A stretch of 64,000 bases of DNA from Psychrobacillus sp042885655 (lineage in GTDB: Bacteria > Bacillota > Bacilli > Bacillales_A > Planococcaceae): NCBI RefSeq assembly GCF_042885655.1, contig NZ_JBHVRO010000014.1, positions 13,714 through 77,713 on the forward strand, given 5' to 3'. The translations under genes were made by a program, and so were the position numbers. The notes beneath the pieces are model-generated. The model saw only the letters and a program-made list of their open reading frames with translations, searched no databases and was not told the DNA's origin. Shown one piece after another: positions 24,601-34,357 of the stretch (within the stretch, counting starts at the first letter, position 1; every line of letters starts with the position of its first letter).

Positions 24601-26112
24601 ACCTATATTTGCTTTGACATCTACTTCTGCATACTTTTTCTGATCAGCACGAGCTCCGATGAGCGAACCTACCCATCCTCCTATGAACCCAGCTGGTACA
24701 GAGATGATTGCAGGATTTGTTAATGGGAAAATTGCTTCTCCTGTAAACAACATTGCTCCATTAGTAGACCATAAATTTGGACTTAATACTACTAGTACAA
24801 GCGCGGTTACAAGACCACCGATAATTGCAGTTAAAGCTCCAGTTGTATTGAAATTTTTCCAATAAATCGTATAAATTATAACTGGTAAATTCGCACTTGC
24901 AGCAATACAGAAAGCTAGAGAAACTAAAAATGCTACATTCATACTTTGTGCACCTAATGCTAAGATAATGGAAAATACAGATACAGCAACAGCAGCAACA
25001 CGAGCAGCTCTCATTTGTTCTTTATCTGTTACTTTTCCTTTTTTAAAGATTTGTCCATAAAGATCGTGCGCAAATGCAGATGCTCCCGATAATACTAGTC
25101 CTGCAACTACTGCAAGGATGGTTGCGAAAGCAACTGCTGACACGAATGACATGAGAATATCACCACCTAGTGCTTGCGCAAGAAGAGGAGCGGCCATGTT
25201 GCCAGCTGGATTAGCTGCAATAATTGTTTCAGGTTTTACAAATGCTGCACCAAAACCTAAGAAAATAGTCAAAACGTAGAAAATTCCTACAATCCATGTT
25301 GCATAAACAACCGAGCTACGTGCCGTTTTTGCATCTTTCACGGTAAAGAATCGCATTAATATATGTGGCAATCCAGCAGTACCTAACACTAAAGCAATCA
25401 TTATCGATAAAGTGTCTAAACCATTCGTGTATTTAACACCGGGATGTAAATAAGCTTCACCGTGTGCTGTTGCACCCTTCATTTCTGTGAACATACCCAA
25501 GATATTGAAGTTGAATTTCCATAAAACTAAAAAAGAGATAATGACTGTTCCAATCATTAATAATACAGCTTTAATAATTTGTACCCAACTAGTTGCAGCC
25601 ATACCACCCCATAACACATAAATGGTCATCATAACACCAACAATTAATACAGCAATCCAATAATCGATACCTAATAATAATTGTATAAGTGCACCAGCAC
25701 CGACCAGTTGCGCAATCATGTAGAACAAAACAATTGTTATTGTACTAATAGCTGCTGCTCCACGAATTTTCTTCTGATTGAATCGAGCGGTAATCATATC
25801 TGCTAATGTATAGCGACCTAAGTTTCGTAAAGGTTCTGCCACAATATATAACACAACCAAGTAAGCTACTAAATAACCAATACTATAGAAGAAACCATCA
25901 AATCCGAAAAGTGCGATCGCACCAGCAATACCTAAAAATGAGGCTGCAGATAGATAATCACCAGCAATAGCTATACCATTTTGCCAACCAGATAAACCAC
26001 CACCTGCAGTATAAAACTCACTTGTAGAGTTTGTTCGTTTAGAAGCTATATATGTTACAAATAATGTTAATGCTACAATCCCTACAAAGAACGATAAACC
26101 TAATATACTCAT
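24592..26112 (-). CDS. Cation/acetate symporter (sodium:solute symporter family, ActP/YwcA-like)
   Basis: A 506-residue membrane protein with about 13 transmembrane helices and the sodium:solute symporter signature region (GGGLSGWQNGIAIAGDYLSAASFLGI; later SGASAFAHDLYGQIFKKG). Closest described relatives are ActP of E. coli and YwcA of B. subtilis, which take up acetate and other short carboxylates. Its start overlaps the stop of the upstream DUF485 gene by four bases, the usual ywcB-ywcA arrangement, so the pair is translationally coupled. Confidence 0.85.
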   Translation of the reverse strand: MSILGLSFFVGIVALTLFVTYIASKRTNSTSEFYTAGGGLSGWQNGIAIAGDYLSAASFLGIAGAIALFGFDGFFYSIGYLVAYLVVLYIVAEPLRNLGRYTLADMITARFNQKKIRGAAAISTITIVLFYMIAQLVGAGALIQLLLGIDYWIAVLIVGVMMTIYVLWGGMAATSWVQIIKAVLLMIGTVIISFLVLWKFNFNILGMFTEMKGATAHGEAYLHPGVKYTNGLDTLSIMIALVLGTAGLPHILMRFFTVKDAKTARSSVVYATWIVGIFYVLTIFLGFGAAFVKPETIIAANPAGNMAAPLLAQALGGDILMSFVSAVAFATILAVVAGLVLSGASAFAHDLYGQIFKKGKVTDKEQMRAARVAAVAVSVFSIILALGAQSMNVAFLVSLAFCIAASANLPVIIYTIYWKNFNTTGALTAIIGGLVTALVLVVLSPNLWSTNGAMLFTGEAIFPLTNPAIISVPAGFIGGWVGSLIGARADQKKYAEVDVKANIGLK

Positions 26113-26516
26113 TCGTAGCCACCAGCCTTTTCTTTCTCAACAATTTGATTGGCTTCTTTATCAAAGCCATTTGCTTTGCTAACGTAAATCATACATAGCA
26201 CCCAAGTCATAACAAAAAGGGAAATTGCATAAACCCAAACCCATGCCACATCACCGAATGCATTGTTATTCAACAAAGTAGTATATGAGGTCAAAATGGG
26301 TAGGGAAATGTAGGATAATAAAAAGAATATGGAGATAGGTAAAATAAATTTATTTTTTTTTCTTTTTAATGTTTTGAACTCGGGACTTTGTGCAATAGCA
26401 CTGTAATTTATCCCCTCAGACGTATTTGAATAAATGTTTACTTCTTCAACCTTTGAATGAGTTTTAAGGTTACTAGGACTAGCTGTGTTGAAAACGCTTT
26501 CTAAATTATTGGCCAT
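26109..26516 (-). CDS. DUF485 membrane protein, partner of the acetate permease
   Basis: A 135-residue protein with two transmembrane helices (FILPISIFFLLSYISLP; VWVYAISLFVMTWVLCMIYV) and short charged ends, matching DUF485 (YjcH/YwcB). It is always found next to ActP-type permeases and probably assists them. The N-terminal region before the first helix, about 55 residues, is longer than in typical members. GGAGGT precedes the ATG. Confidence 0.83.
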   Translation of the reverse strand: MANNLESVFNTASPSNLKTHSKVEEVNIYSNTSEGINYSAIAQSPEFKTLKRKKNKFILPISIFFLLSYISLPILTSYTTLLNNNAFGDVAWVWVYAISLFVMTWVLCMIYVSKANGFDKEANQIVEKEKAGGYE

Positions 26517-26734
26517 TTTTCATACCTCCACTAGAATTTATATCAGTTTTTGGAATATTCCGTCCATAACTGTATGTTAATCATATGAAACTATGGATAA
26601 AATATCAATGTTAAATTAACTAAATATTCACATTTTATAAAAAATACTGGTGGAAAACTTCTACATTCAAGATTTACTTGAAAAATGCTACCATAGATAA
26701 GTTGAACAAAATATAAATAAAGGGAGGCATGTCT

Positions 26735-29700
26735 ATGAGAAAAGAATTAAGCCATTTAGAAACGATGCGTTGCAATCTAATCATTACAAATAAGGCTCGC
26801 AAAGGAATTCTAGAGTGGTCCAAAGATGAGCATGCCTTTTTTAAAATAGAAGAATCTTTTTACATTTATATAGAAAAGCGTCCAGTTAATTCTCATGGGA
26901 ATATATCGCTTTCCCTTTACTTTGATAATGAAAAGAATGAGAGACTAACAGAAAAGCTAAACGGTAAGGTTGCAGTAATGGAATGCGTTCTACAAAACGA
27001 TGGCTTGCTTGCAACAGGCTTTTATATAAGAGGCTCAAAAGTTCCTGTTCAGACCAATAGACGTCTACCGGTAAATTTGAAATTCATAACTGCTCGGAAT
27101 AATGGGGCAGGTTTTCCTATCCAGTTACATACAAAAATTCGTGAATTACCTATTGCAGAGGAACGATCTGAGTATGTAAAGAAGCGTATCTCTAGTTGGG
27201 AAGGGTATTTGAAGATTCAAGAGCGTAATGCGGATATTGCAGACATTACAACTACTTATTCAAGAATAATCTTAAATGAAGACTTTAATAGAATGACACT
27301 TGTTGGTTGCAATTTAAATGGAAACGAGTGGAATAAGATAAAGAGTCTTAGTGTGACTTTGAAGGGTTTTCAAAATGACATTGGTGATGTTCTAAAAGTT
27401 GATCGCAACAAGAGTATTGTGGAAATCGAGCTTAAACCAAAGTTTCGGGAAATGGCTAGAAGAAATCAATTAAGCCCCAAATCGAAAGAAGCGGTGTTTA
27501 GTAACTTTGCTACGCTTAGCCAAATTAGAAGACTTCGAAAAGGATTCGAGGACCTTCAAAATGGCCTAGCAGCAAATGCTAATCTCGAAAAGATTCTATT
27601 TGAGGATCGACCCACTATACGTATAACAAATAATCGTGAAGAATTAGAATTCCATAATCAGTTAAATGAGTTTCAACAAGAAGCTGTAGTAGGGGCAATG
27701 TCCGCCAAAGATTTATATGTTATTCAAGGTCCTCCTGGTACAGGAAAGACAACTGTAATTTCAGAAATATGTCAACAGAATGCAAAAGCAGGATTACGTA
27801 CCTTAGTAGCTTCCCAATCTAATTTAGCTGTAGATAATGCCCTCAGTAGATTACTTTCGAATAAAGACATACGTATTTTAAGGTTTGGTCGAACAGAGAG
27901 TATAGAAGAAGAAGGAAAGAAATTCATAGAAGATAATGTAGGACAATATTGGAAAGATCAAACGTTAAGTGAATTACATGGTGAAATAGAATCCCACTCC
28001 ATTAAATCAACGCAGCTAGAAGATGAAATAGCTAGCAGTGAAGAATTATTGCAGTCTCTTCAAAAAGAATTAATTTCATTAGAAGAAAAAGTGAAGCAAA
28101 AAGAAGCAGCGAAGCTGGAATATTTTTCGAGAATAGAAAAGATAAAAAGGCTTAAAAAAAGTTTAGTTCTTCTGAAAAAAGAACGAGAAGAGCTTGAAAA
28201 TACACAAATGACTCTAGAAAAAACTTTCGAAGAGCTAACGATTGAAATTGACAAGATGGAAAATTTCATCCATTCTAATCCTCCGAGAACAGAATTAATA
28301 GAAAAAATGAATCAATTAGCTTTAGAGATTGAAACGAATAGAGTTCAGTTATTATATCAGCAAACTGTAGAAGAGATTAGAACTTCAGAAGAGATAGTAA
28401 ATGTAACAAGACATGAATATCAAACAGTTCAAATGAAAATAAATAGCTTAGAACAGTTTTATAATGAAATTCCTTCCATTCGAAAATTAGATTCTTTGAA
28501 AAGTTTTATGAACCAAAATGAAATAGCACTACCTCCTTTGTTAGAACGACAAATAACTGAATTGGACCATTTAATAGAAACAATTCGTTCTTTTGAGGAT
28601 TGGGATGAACTAAATAAACGACTTTTATCTGCTATTGGATATATCGAAGGTTTATTAAAAAAGAATCATATCCCTTTAGAAAATGTAAAAAATAATGTGA
28701 GTAGTCAAGGGATAATTTTTGATTCTTCTTATTCAGTGAAAGAAATACATCAATTCATCGATAGTATGAAACGACTACTAACTTCCGGCGAAGTAAACAT
28801 AGAAAAATTAGAAGTATATTTAGAAGGTTTAAATGTAAGAAAGAAATTTGTTTGGAAGCAAGGAATTATTTTGAATAATGCTAAGTCGGAATCTACTAAA
28901 AAGTTTCAAACGATTAAAGTTGACTTGGCGGAGCAAATCAAGAAAACCTTTATACAGATGGAACGAGATAAAAATGAACTGAAAGATAAGGGCGGTACCC
29001 AAAAAGAAAAGCTGGATTTGTTAGTAGCCAAAAGCGTTGAGATTCAGAGGCAAATAGGAGATGTAGAGAATATTCCACCACTACATAGTCTACAACTGGA
29101 AATACAGCAAAAAGAAAATACAAACAATAGCTTAAAGAAAACAGAAGAAGCGATTAAACAATATGTAAACAAACTTGAGTTTAAAAAAGATGAAGCGGAA
29201 ATGACTGCTCAACAAATGGAGACGAATACAAAAGCACTTCAAGAAAAAGAACAGGAAAGCAAGAGATTGAATACAGAAGGTCTAGAGCAGGAAAGGCAAG
29301 TTAAATCTCTAGATGAAATATTAGAACAGAACCTGGAAGAAAAACATCAAAAAACATCAATTGAATTAAAAGTTACTTCAAAAAAGATAGAGTCTCTTAA
29401 ACGAGAAATAGACCTGTTACCAATTACGCATTCTCTTCAAAAAGAATGGTTTTCCTTATTAAAAGAGGCAAACGATCATGATTTGGATGAAATTCGAAAA
29501 CTTTATGTGAGACATGCTAACGTAATTGGGACAACTTGTGTAGCATCCGCTAGAAAAGAGTTTATGGACAATTACCCTACTTTTGATGTCGTCATTATTG
29601 ATGAGGTATCGAAAGCCACGCCACCTGAATTACTTTTACCAATGTTAAAAGGGAAGAAGATTATTTTAGTAGGGGACCATCATCAGCTTCCTCCTCTAGT

Positions 29701-30550
29701 TGGAGAAGATACGCTCGATGAAACACTCAAAGCAATATTAGAAGAGAGCGATAGTTTCGAGGAAAAGGATGAATTGAAGAAGCTATTAAAAGAATCTCTA
29801 TTTGAACGTCTATTTAAAAACTTACCAAAAAGCAATAAAACAATGCTAGCCATTCAATATCGAATGCATGAAAGTATTATGGAAACAATTACACCATTTT
29901 ATAAGGAAGAAAATTATCGACTGCAATGTGGTTTAGTAGATTCTGATTCTGTGCGCGACCATTTACTAGAATCTACTTATGTAAAAAGAAGTGATCATCT
30001 TCTTTGGATCGATATGCCAAACGAACCCTCGTACTTTGAAGAGAAAGTCAAAGACGGAAAAAGTCGTTTTAACCAAGCAGAACTAAATAAAATTCGTGAA
30101 GTATTAATTGACTTAGATAAAGCAGCAGAAACTGCTAAAAATGAAGGAAGAATGAAACAGGAAGAAAGAAAAAGCATAGGAGTTATTAGTTTTTATGGTG
30201 AACAAGTGAAGAGAATTGATAGATTGATTCAACAAGAACTGAACTTGCAGCATTTAACTTTCAGAACTGGAACTGTTGATAAGTTCCAAGGAATGGAAAT
30301 GGACGTCATCTTGTTGAGCATGGTTCGGAATAACAAGGATAGTAATGGCGATATTGGGTTTGCAAATGATTATCGACGTTTAAATGTAGCGCTATCTCGA
30401 GCAAGGGAGTTGTTAGTTCTTGTAGGAAGTTCTCACATGTTTACAGAGCGTACAAAACGGAAAGACTCAAGAGAAATGTATTCTAGATTGCTCGATATTG
30501 TAAAAAATAAAAACGGTTTACGAACTAATAAAGTCCATTTAGGGGTATAA
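26735..30550 (+). CDS. Large SF1 (UPF1-like) helicase with a long coiled-coil insert
   Basis: A 1271-residue protein. After a ~310-residue N-terminal region the Q-motif-like NEFQQEAV and Walker A GPPGTGKTT (332-340) appear. A very long Glu/Lys/Leu-rich coiled-coil region (about 415-900) follows, then motif II VVIIDEVSKA (Asp956-Glu957), GDHHQLPPLV, the AIQYRMHESI motif, and motifs V/VI GTVDKFQGMEMDVI and YRRLNVALSRARE. This is the UPF1/Dna2-like AAA_11-AAA_12 arrangement split by a 500-residue coiled coil, as in some SMC-like or defence proteins. The ATG at 26735 is preferred because AGGGAGG then lies 7 bases before it. A small partner gene follows by four bases. Confidence 0.82.
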   Translation: MRKELSHLETMRCNLIITNKARKGILEWSKDEHAFFKIEESFYIYIEKRPVNSHGNISLSLYFDNEKNERLTEKLNGKVAVMECVLQNDGLLATGFYIRGSKVPVQTNRRLPVNLKFITARNNGAGFPIQLHTKIRELPIAEERSEYVKKRISSWEGYLKIQERNADIADITTTYSRIILNEDFNRMTLVGCNLNGNEWNKIKSLSVTLKGFQNDIGDVLKVDRNKSIVEIELKPKFREMARRNQLSPKSKEAVFSNFATLSQIRRLRKGFEDLQNGLAANANLEKILFEDRPTIRITNNREELEFHNQLNEFQQEAVVGAMSAKDLYVIQGPPGTGKTTVISEICQQNAKAGLRTLVASQSNLAVDNALSRLLSNKDIRILRFGRTESIEEEGKKFIEDNVGQYWKDQTLSELHGEIESHSIKSTQLEDEIASSEELLQSLQKELISLEEKVKQKEAAKLEYFSRIEKIKRLKKSLVLLKKEREELENTQMTLEKTFEELTIEIDKMENFIHSNPPRTELIEKMNQLALEIETNRVQLLYQQTVEEIRTSEEIVNVTRHEYQTVQMKINSLEQFYNEIPSIRKLDSLKSFMNQNEIALPPLLERQITELDHLIETIRSFEDWDELNKRLLSAIGYIEGLLKKNHIPLENVKNNVSSQGIIFDSSYSVKEIHQFIDSMKRLLTSGEVNIEKLEVYLEGLNVRKKFVWKQGIILNNAKSESTKKFQTIKVDLAEQIKKTFIQMERDKNELKDKGGTQKEKLDLLVAKSVEIQRQIGDVENIPPLHSLQLEIQQKENTNNSLKKTEEAIKQYVNKLEFKKDEAEMTAQQMETNTKALQEKEQESKRLNTEGLEQERQVKSLDEILEQNLEEKHQKTSIELKVTSKKIESLKREIDLLPITHSLQKEWFSLLKEANDHDLDEIRKLYVRHANVIGTTCVASARKEFMDNYPTFDVVIIDEVSKATPPELLLPMLKGKKIILVGDHHQLPPLVGEDTLDETLKAILEESDSFEEKDELKKLLKESLFERLFKNLPKSNKTMLAIQYRMHESIMETITPFYKEENYRLQCGLVDSDSVRDHLLESTYVKRSDHLLWIDMPNEPSYFEEKVKDGKSRFNQAELNKIREVLIDLDKAAETAKNEGRMKQEERKSIGVISFYGEQVKRIDRLIQQELNLQHLTFRTGTVDKFQGMEMDVILLSMVRNNKDSNGDIGFANDYRRLNVALSRARELLVLVGSSHMFTERTKRKDSREMYSRLLDIVKNKNGLRTNKVHLGV

Positions 30551-30554
30551 CAAA

Positions 30555-31313
30555 ATGCGTAATTTAGAGAACCGATTAAAAAAAGAACTGCAACAAAATA
30601 TTAAGGCAAATATCATGCATTCCGCTACATGGAGTATACCTATTCACTCTGTTGAGGTAGAATTTACAACTGTGAAACGGATGAAAATGGATGTGCTGAT
30701 GAAAATGATGCTAATTGCTTTTCAAAAAATGGAAATTGCAAAAGCAGAGAAACTAAGTGAAATATTACTAGTGGAGCAGCTCTTTATTCAAGATTTAATC
30801 GAAATCATGTTGAAAACTCGCCTTATTGAAAAAAGTGAGAACGTATATAGATTAACCGATAAAGGATTTCAACAATTAAAAAATGGAGTATTTGAAGAAG
30901 AGCAAGAAGCAGAATCTCAGAATGTGCTATACAGTTCTTGCCATGAAACATTTTTGAAAGGCGAATTAAAGGATGATCCCGAGGAACAGCACGACATTTA
31001 TCGATACGTAAAAGAAGACTATTTAGATGAAGAACCAACTTTTGAAAACGAGTCTATCATTCATGCTCTTCAAGCAAACGATATGGACAAGGGAGAGGGA
31101 GACGTCCAAACTGTTATTTCAGAAATTGTCTCGACAACCGATTTGTTTATAGAAGATGTGCCTTGTATAGAATTTATCCTCTATAACAAAGAAGAAGACA
31201 TCATCTACGCTAGAGTATGGAATACTTTGCTGAATCAATGGGATGAAAAATTGGAAAACCAATTAAATGAAAAAGAACGTCTAGAATGGCGAAAAACTTA
31301 TTTAGATGGTTAG
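30555..31313 (+). CDS. Uncharacterised partner of the SF1 helicase, winged-helix-like centre
   Basis: A 252-residue acidic protein. Residues 35-110 look like a winged-helix module (a row of short helices then LLVEQLFIQDLIEIML and a wing ENVYRLTDKGFQQL), which could bind DNA. The remainder is Glu-rich with no recognised motif. The gene begins four bases after the helicase stop, with AGGGGT overlapping that stop, so the two form a unit. The function is unknown. Confidence 0.6.
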   Translation: MRNLENRLKKELQQNIKANIMHSATWSIPIHSVEVEFTTVKRMKMDVLMKMMLIAFQKMEIAKAEKLSEILLVEQLFIQDLIEIMLKTRLIEKSENVYRLTDKGFQQLKNGVFEEEQEAESQNVLYSSCHETFLKGELKDDPEEQHDIYRYVKEDYLDEEPTFENESIIHALQANDMDKGEGDVQTVISEIVSTTDLFIEDVPCIEFILYNKEEDIIYARVWNTLLNQWDEKLENQLNEKERLEWRKTYLDG

Positions 31314-31340
31314 TTAGATATCAACTTACACTAATTGGCA

Positions 31341-31440
31341 GAGTGAGACCAATTTACAGGTAACCGAGACCAAATTCTGAAATACGAGATCAATTCATGC
31401 GTAACCGAGACTAAATTCGCCAAACCCAAGACCAATTCCT
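31341..31440. repeat. Degenerate 21-bp tandem repeat
   Basis: Five units of 20-21 bp share a core like GAGACCAATTC, with core starts at about 31345, 31366, 31386, 31407 and 31428, between the helicase partner gene and the SnoaL-like gene. Spacing is nearly constant at two helical turns while the sequence varies. No protein is encoded. Confidence 0.7.
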
Positions 31441-31526
31441 TGAAGAAGGAAAAAATGTAGTTCGTACAGAATATGTAATCTAATAAATGCATATAAATTT
31501 TGGGTTACAATAAAGGGGATAGATTA

Positions 31527-31964
31527 ATGACGACTAGATTTAGTGAAGTTCGAGAGGTTTTGGAAAATTACAAATCCGCCATTTACGAGAAAGATGTTGA
31601 GAGATTTTTATCTTCCTACGCGTCTGATATACATATTTATGATAGCTGGGAAAACTGGGAAAGCATCGGTATTTCAAAATGGCGGGAAATGGTGAATGAA
31701 TGGTTTAAAGGGTTAAGTGAAGAAGGAGTTTCACTCCAAGTAGATTTTAATGATTTAGTAGTGGAGGAAAGTTCAAATATGGCTTTTGTTCGCTGTGCTG
31801 TTAAGTTTGCCGCTCAAAACAAATCAGGGGAAATAATTCGTCAGATGACAAATAGATTCACGTTTTGTTTAAAAAAAGTAAATGAATCTTGGGCTATTAT
31901 ACATGAACATTCATCATTACCAATAAATATAGAAACTGGGAAGGGTATTTTTAACCTAAAGTAA
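31527..31964 (+). CDS. SnoaL/NTF2-like protein
   Basis: A 145-residue cytosolic protein with the cone-shaped NTF2/SnoaL pattern: an initial helix VLENYKSAIYEKDVERFLSSY, then DIHIYDSW, and curved strands with FVRCAVKFAAQ and RMTNRFTFCLKKVNESWAIIHEH. Family members range from isomerases to calcium/calmodulin kinase association-like domains; none is predicted here. The ATG is chosen because AAGGGGAT precedes it by 7 bases. Confidence 0.75.
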   Translation: MTTRFSEVREVLENYKSAIYEKDVERFLSSYASDIHIYDSWENWESIGISKWREMVNEWFKGLSEEGVSLQVDFNDLVVEESSNMAFVRCAVKFAAQNKSGEIIRQMTNRFTFCLKKVNESWAIIHEHSSLPINIETGKGIFNLK

Positions 31965-32110
31965 GAACGATCCCAACTTGTTCCACTAACAAGAGTGTTG
32001 ATCCAAGAAGTAGTGAACCCAATATTTTATAGTAATTTATAATTGTAATGTAAATCGCAATCGAAAATATTTGAATAGCCTTACAAAAACGAACTAATAA
32101 AGGAGAAATA

Positions 32111-32527
32111 ATGATGCTAAAACAATTTTGGATTAACTTGCCGGTAAAAGACATCAAAAAATCAAAAGAATTTTATAGAAAAGTTGGATTTTCTATTAAT
32201 GAGCAATTTGGCAATGGCGATCAAGCGCAATTAATCATTGGGGATAATAACGTTACTGTCATGCTTTTTCCAGAGTCTACTTTCAAAAGCTTTACTAGAC
32301 ATCCAATTGTTGATACAAATCAAGCTACGGAAGTATTGCTATCCGTTGATGCTGACAGTAGAGAAGAAGTAGACATAATGGCAAAGAATGCAGTAGAGGC
32401 AGGTGGGTCATTATTTGGAGAGCCTTCAGAGACACAAGGATGGATGTACGGTTGCGGTTTTACTGATTTGGATGGGCATCGGTGGAATGTGTTGTTTATG
32501 GATATGAGCAAGATGCCGAAGGAATGA
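32111..32527 (+). CDS. VOC-family (glyoxalase/extradiol fold) protein
   Basis: A 138-residue protein with two beta-alpha-beta-beta-beta units. FWINLPVKDIKKSKEFYRKVGF starts the first, and DADSREEVDIMAKNAVEAGG followed by GCGFTDLDGHRWNVLFMD ends the second. It is of the VOC superfamily, probably a glyoxalase- or bleomycin-resistance-like protein of unknown substrate. AGGAG lies 5 bases before the ATG; a second ATG follows immediately. Confidence 0.82.
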   Translation: MMLKQFWINLPVKDIKKSKEFYRKVGFSINEQFGNGDQAQLIIGDNNVTVMLFPESTFKSFTRHPIVDTNQATEVLLSVDADSREEVDIMAKNAVEAGGSLFGEPSETQGWMYGCGFTDLDGHRWNVLFMDMSKMPKE

Positions 32528-32629
32528 GATAGGATGGGTGTTTAAGTTTTAAAAGGGTAGCTGGGGCGTAACTGGTTTCAGTTATGAAGTACAAAACTGC
32601 AAAATGTCAATAAATATGTATAACTAAAA

Positions 32630-32687
32630 GTACCGCAATTGGTAGCAAATCTGTCATAAGATTTGTATCAGAAGCGGTGCTTTTTTT
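32630..32687 (+). terminator. Nested hairpin terminator after the VOC gene
   Basis: Outer arms GTACCGC/GCGGTGC and an inner CAAATCT/AGATTTG stem are followed by seven T. Apart from this the gap 32528-32862 holds no supported gene. Confidence 0.7.
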
Positions 32688-32862
32688 ATTTTGGTTAATT
32701 AATTTGAAATAACAATATTAATTTTATAAATAGGGAGCCAGTGGGCTTCACGAGAATGAGTAATAAAAATAGAAAAATTGAACTTTTTAGTATTTCGTAA
32801 CGTATTACAATTAACAAAGGATAATAATTTTAACGTTAGACTAATTATTAGGGGGGATTAGT

Positions 32863-33516
32863 ATGTATATTGAAAAGATCAAAAAAATAGGAGGCACCTT
32901 ATTCTTGATTAGCTCGTGCTTTCTGTTTGTGGGCTGTTCGGAAAAAAATTCTGAACACCAAGAAGAAGTGGATGTTTCATTAGAAGATAAAAATAGAGAA
33001 GCAGTCCAAGCTGTTCTTGAATCGGAATTTACGGTTCCGAACAAAGAATATTTGGTTATTGTCAAAAATATCGATAAAAAAATGACTGAAATAGGCAGCC
33101 ACACACCTGAAGCTAATGAAGTAAATGGAGTCGAAGAGTCGGGGGTCTCAGATGAATGGCGCGCCTACGAGGATTTAGTGAAAAAAATGTATGGACCTTA
33201 CTTTATGGATTATGCTTTTGATAAGCTTATTTCTAATGCTATTGCTTTTAATTATCATTATGGTTATTTAGGCTTTGGCGAAAATGTTCGGTACGAAATG
33301 ACAGTTAGTAATATACAAGTAACTAAAAGTGAAAATAATAATACACCCAAGTTTTATGATTTTACCGCTCAAGTAGAATATACGAGTAACGCAGGTGAAG
33401 TTTCACAACACGAAGTAAAAGGTGTCGCTATTCTTTCTGAACCAGGAAAAATTGGGAAGTTTGAAATACGGGATGATGGTGGTTTAAGAAAAAAAGTATC
33501 AGTGGATCGGCAATAA
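32863..33516 (+). CDS. Uncharacterised lipoprotein
   Basis: A 217-residue predicted lipoprotein. The signal ends with a lipobox FVGC (Cys25), then an acidic spacer and a globular domain of mixed helices and strands (EAVQAVLESEFTVPN; FTAQVEYTSNAGEVSQHEVKG). No family is recognised. GGGGGGATTAGT precedes the ATG. It would be anchored on the outer face of the membrane. Confidence 0.65.
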   Translation: MYIEKIKKIGGTLFLISSCFLFVGCSEKNSEHQEEVDVSLEDKNREAVQAVLESEFTVPNKEYLVIVKNIDKKMTEIGSHTPEANEVNGVEESGVSDEWRAYEDLVKKMYGPYFMDYAFDKLISNAIAFNYHYGYLGFGENVRYEMTVSNIQVTKSENNNTPKFYDFTAQVEYTSNAGEVSQHEVKGVAILSEPGKIGKFEIRDDGGLRKKVSVDRQ

Positions 33517-33576
33517 CAACAAAACATTGTAATTTTGCACTGTCTTCCAAAACATTGAAAAAGAAAAGGTGAAGCT

Positions 33577-34042
33577 ATGATTCGATATGCTGTAGGTGGC
33601 ATTATTAAATCAGATGATACCATCCTGTTAGTGAAAAAAGGAAAAGTCATGGACACGGAAAAGCCGATGGGGTTAAACCCGAATGGGATTTTCCGAAGGG
33701 AGGAGTAAAAAGAGAGGACCTGGATATTCAGGAAGTGTTATTCAGGGGGCTCGATGAGGAAACCGGGACGAGAAACTTTCGAGTTATAGGTGAATTAGGA
33801 ACGCTTGAATTTGAATTTCCAGCTGCTATGAAAGTAAAGTTAGGTTTCGAACGGCAAGTCACTCATATGTTTCTCTTGGAGTTTTGGGTGATAGGGTCAA
33901 GTTACAACCAAAAACGGAGGAGATTAGTGAAGTTGCGTTTGTGAAAATTGATGAAGTAGATGAACTTCTGAAGCTAGCAGAGACGAAGGAGTTTTTTCAG
34001 GATAATTTGGATGAAATAAAATCAGGGATTGTTTTAAGGTAG
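33577..34042 (+). pseudogene. Nudix hydrolase, broken by two frameshifts
   Basis: The start (IRYAVGGIIKSDDTILLVKKG) is in one frame. The Nudix-box region (WDFPKGGVKREDL, DEETGTRNF) is in a second, and the C-terminal part (KLQPKTEEISEV, then ELLKLAETKEFF) is in the third. The breaks fall near 33675 and 33890. The box also has Gly for the conserved Glu after Arg. Put together it would be about 155 residues, a normal Nudix length. The gene is most likely dead unless the two indels are sequencing errors. Confidence 0.75.
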
Positions 34043-34357
34043 AGAGCTGGTTAAGCATGATGAAACTAACTGGATTCGAATGGTTATTCAATGAATAGAT
34101 AAGTTTTCAGCTGTTTTGAAATTCTTCTTCAACTAAGGGGACAGAATAATATAAAACCTCTAGAGAAGAATTACATTCTCTAGAGGGTCATTATTACATG
34201 GAAATAAAATTCTTCAAAAAAAAGAGAAAAGCGATAATTAATAAGACTATGAATTACGGTAGACTGTATTAAGGGTTAAGGTCACTATCAATATTGACGC
34301 TACCTAATTATTTTCAGACTCTGTGGTGTAACACTGTAAACAATAATTGAATTTCTG
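34043..34357. other. Gene-free gap with a minus-strand terminator
   Basis: Perfect 11-bp arms CCTCTAGAGAA/TTCTCTAGAGG at 34157-34186 are followed on the minus strand by TTTTAT. This probably terminates the monooxygenase transcript. I see nothing else here. Confidence 0.6.

Noticed and set aside
31341..31440. CRISPR-like short repeat
   Set aside because: Units are degenerate and adjoin each other without spacers.
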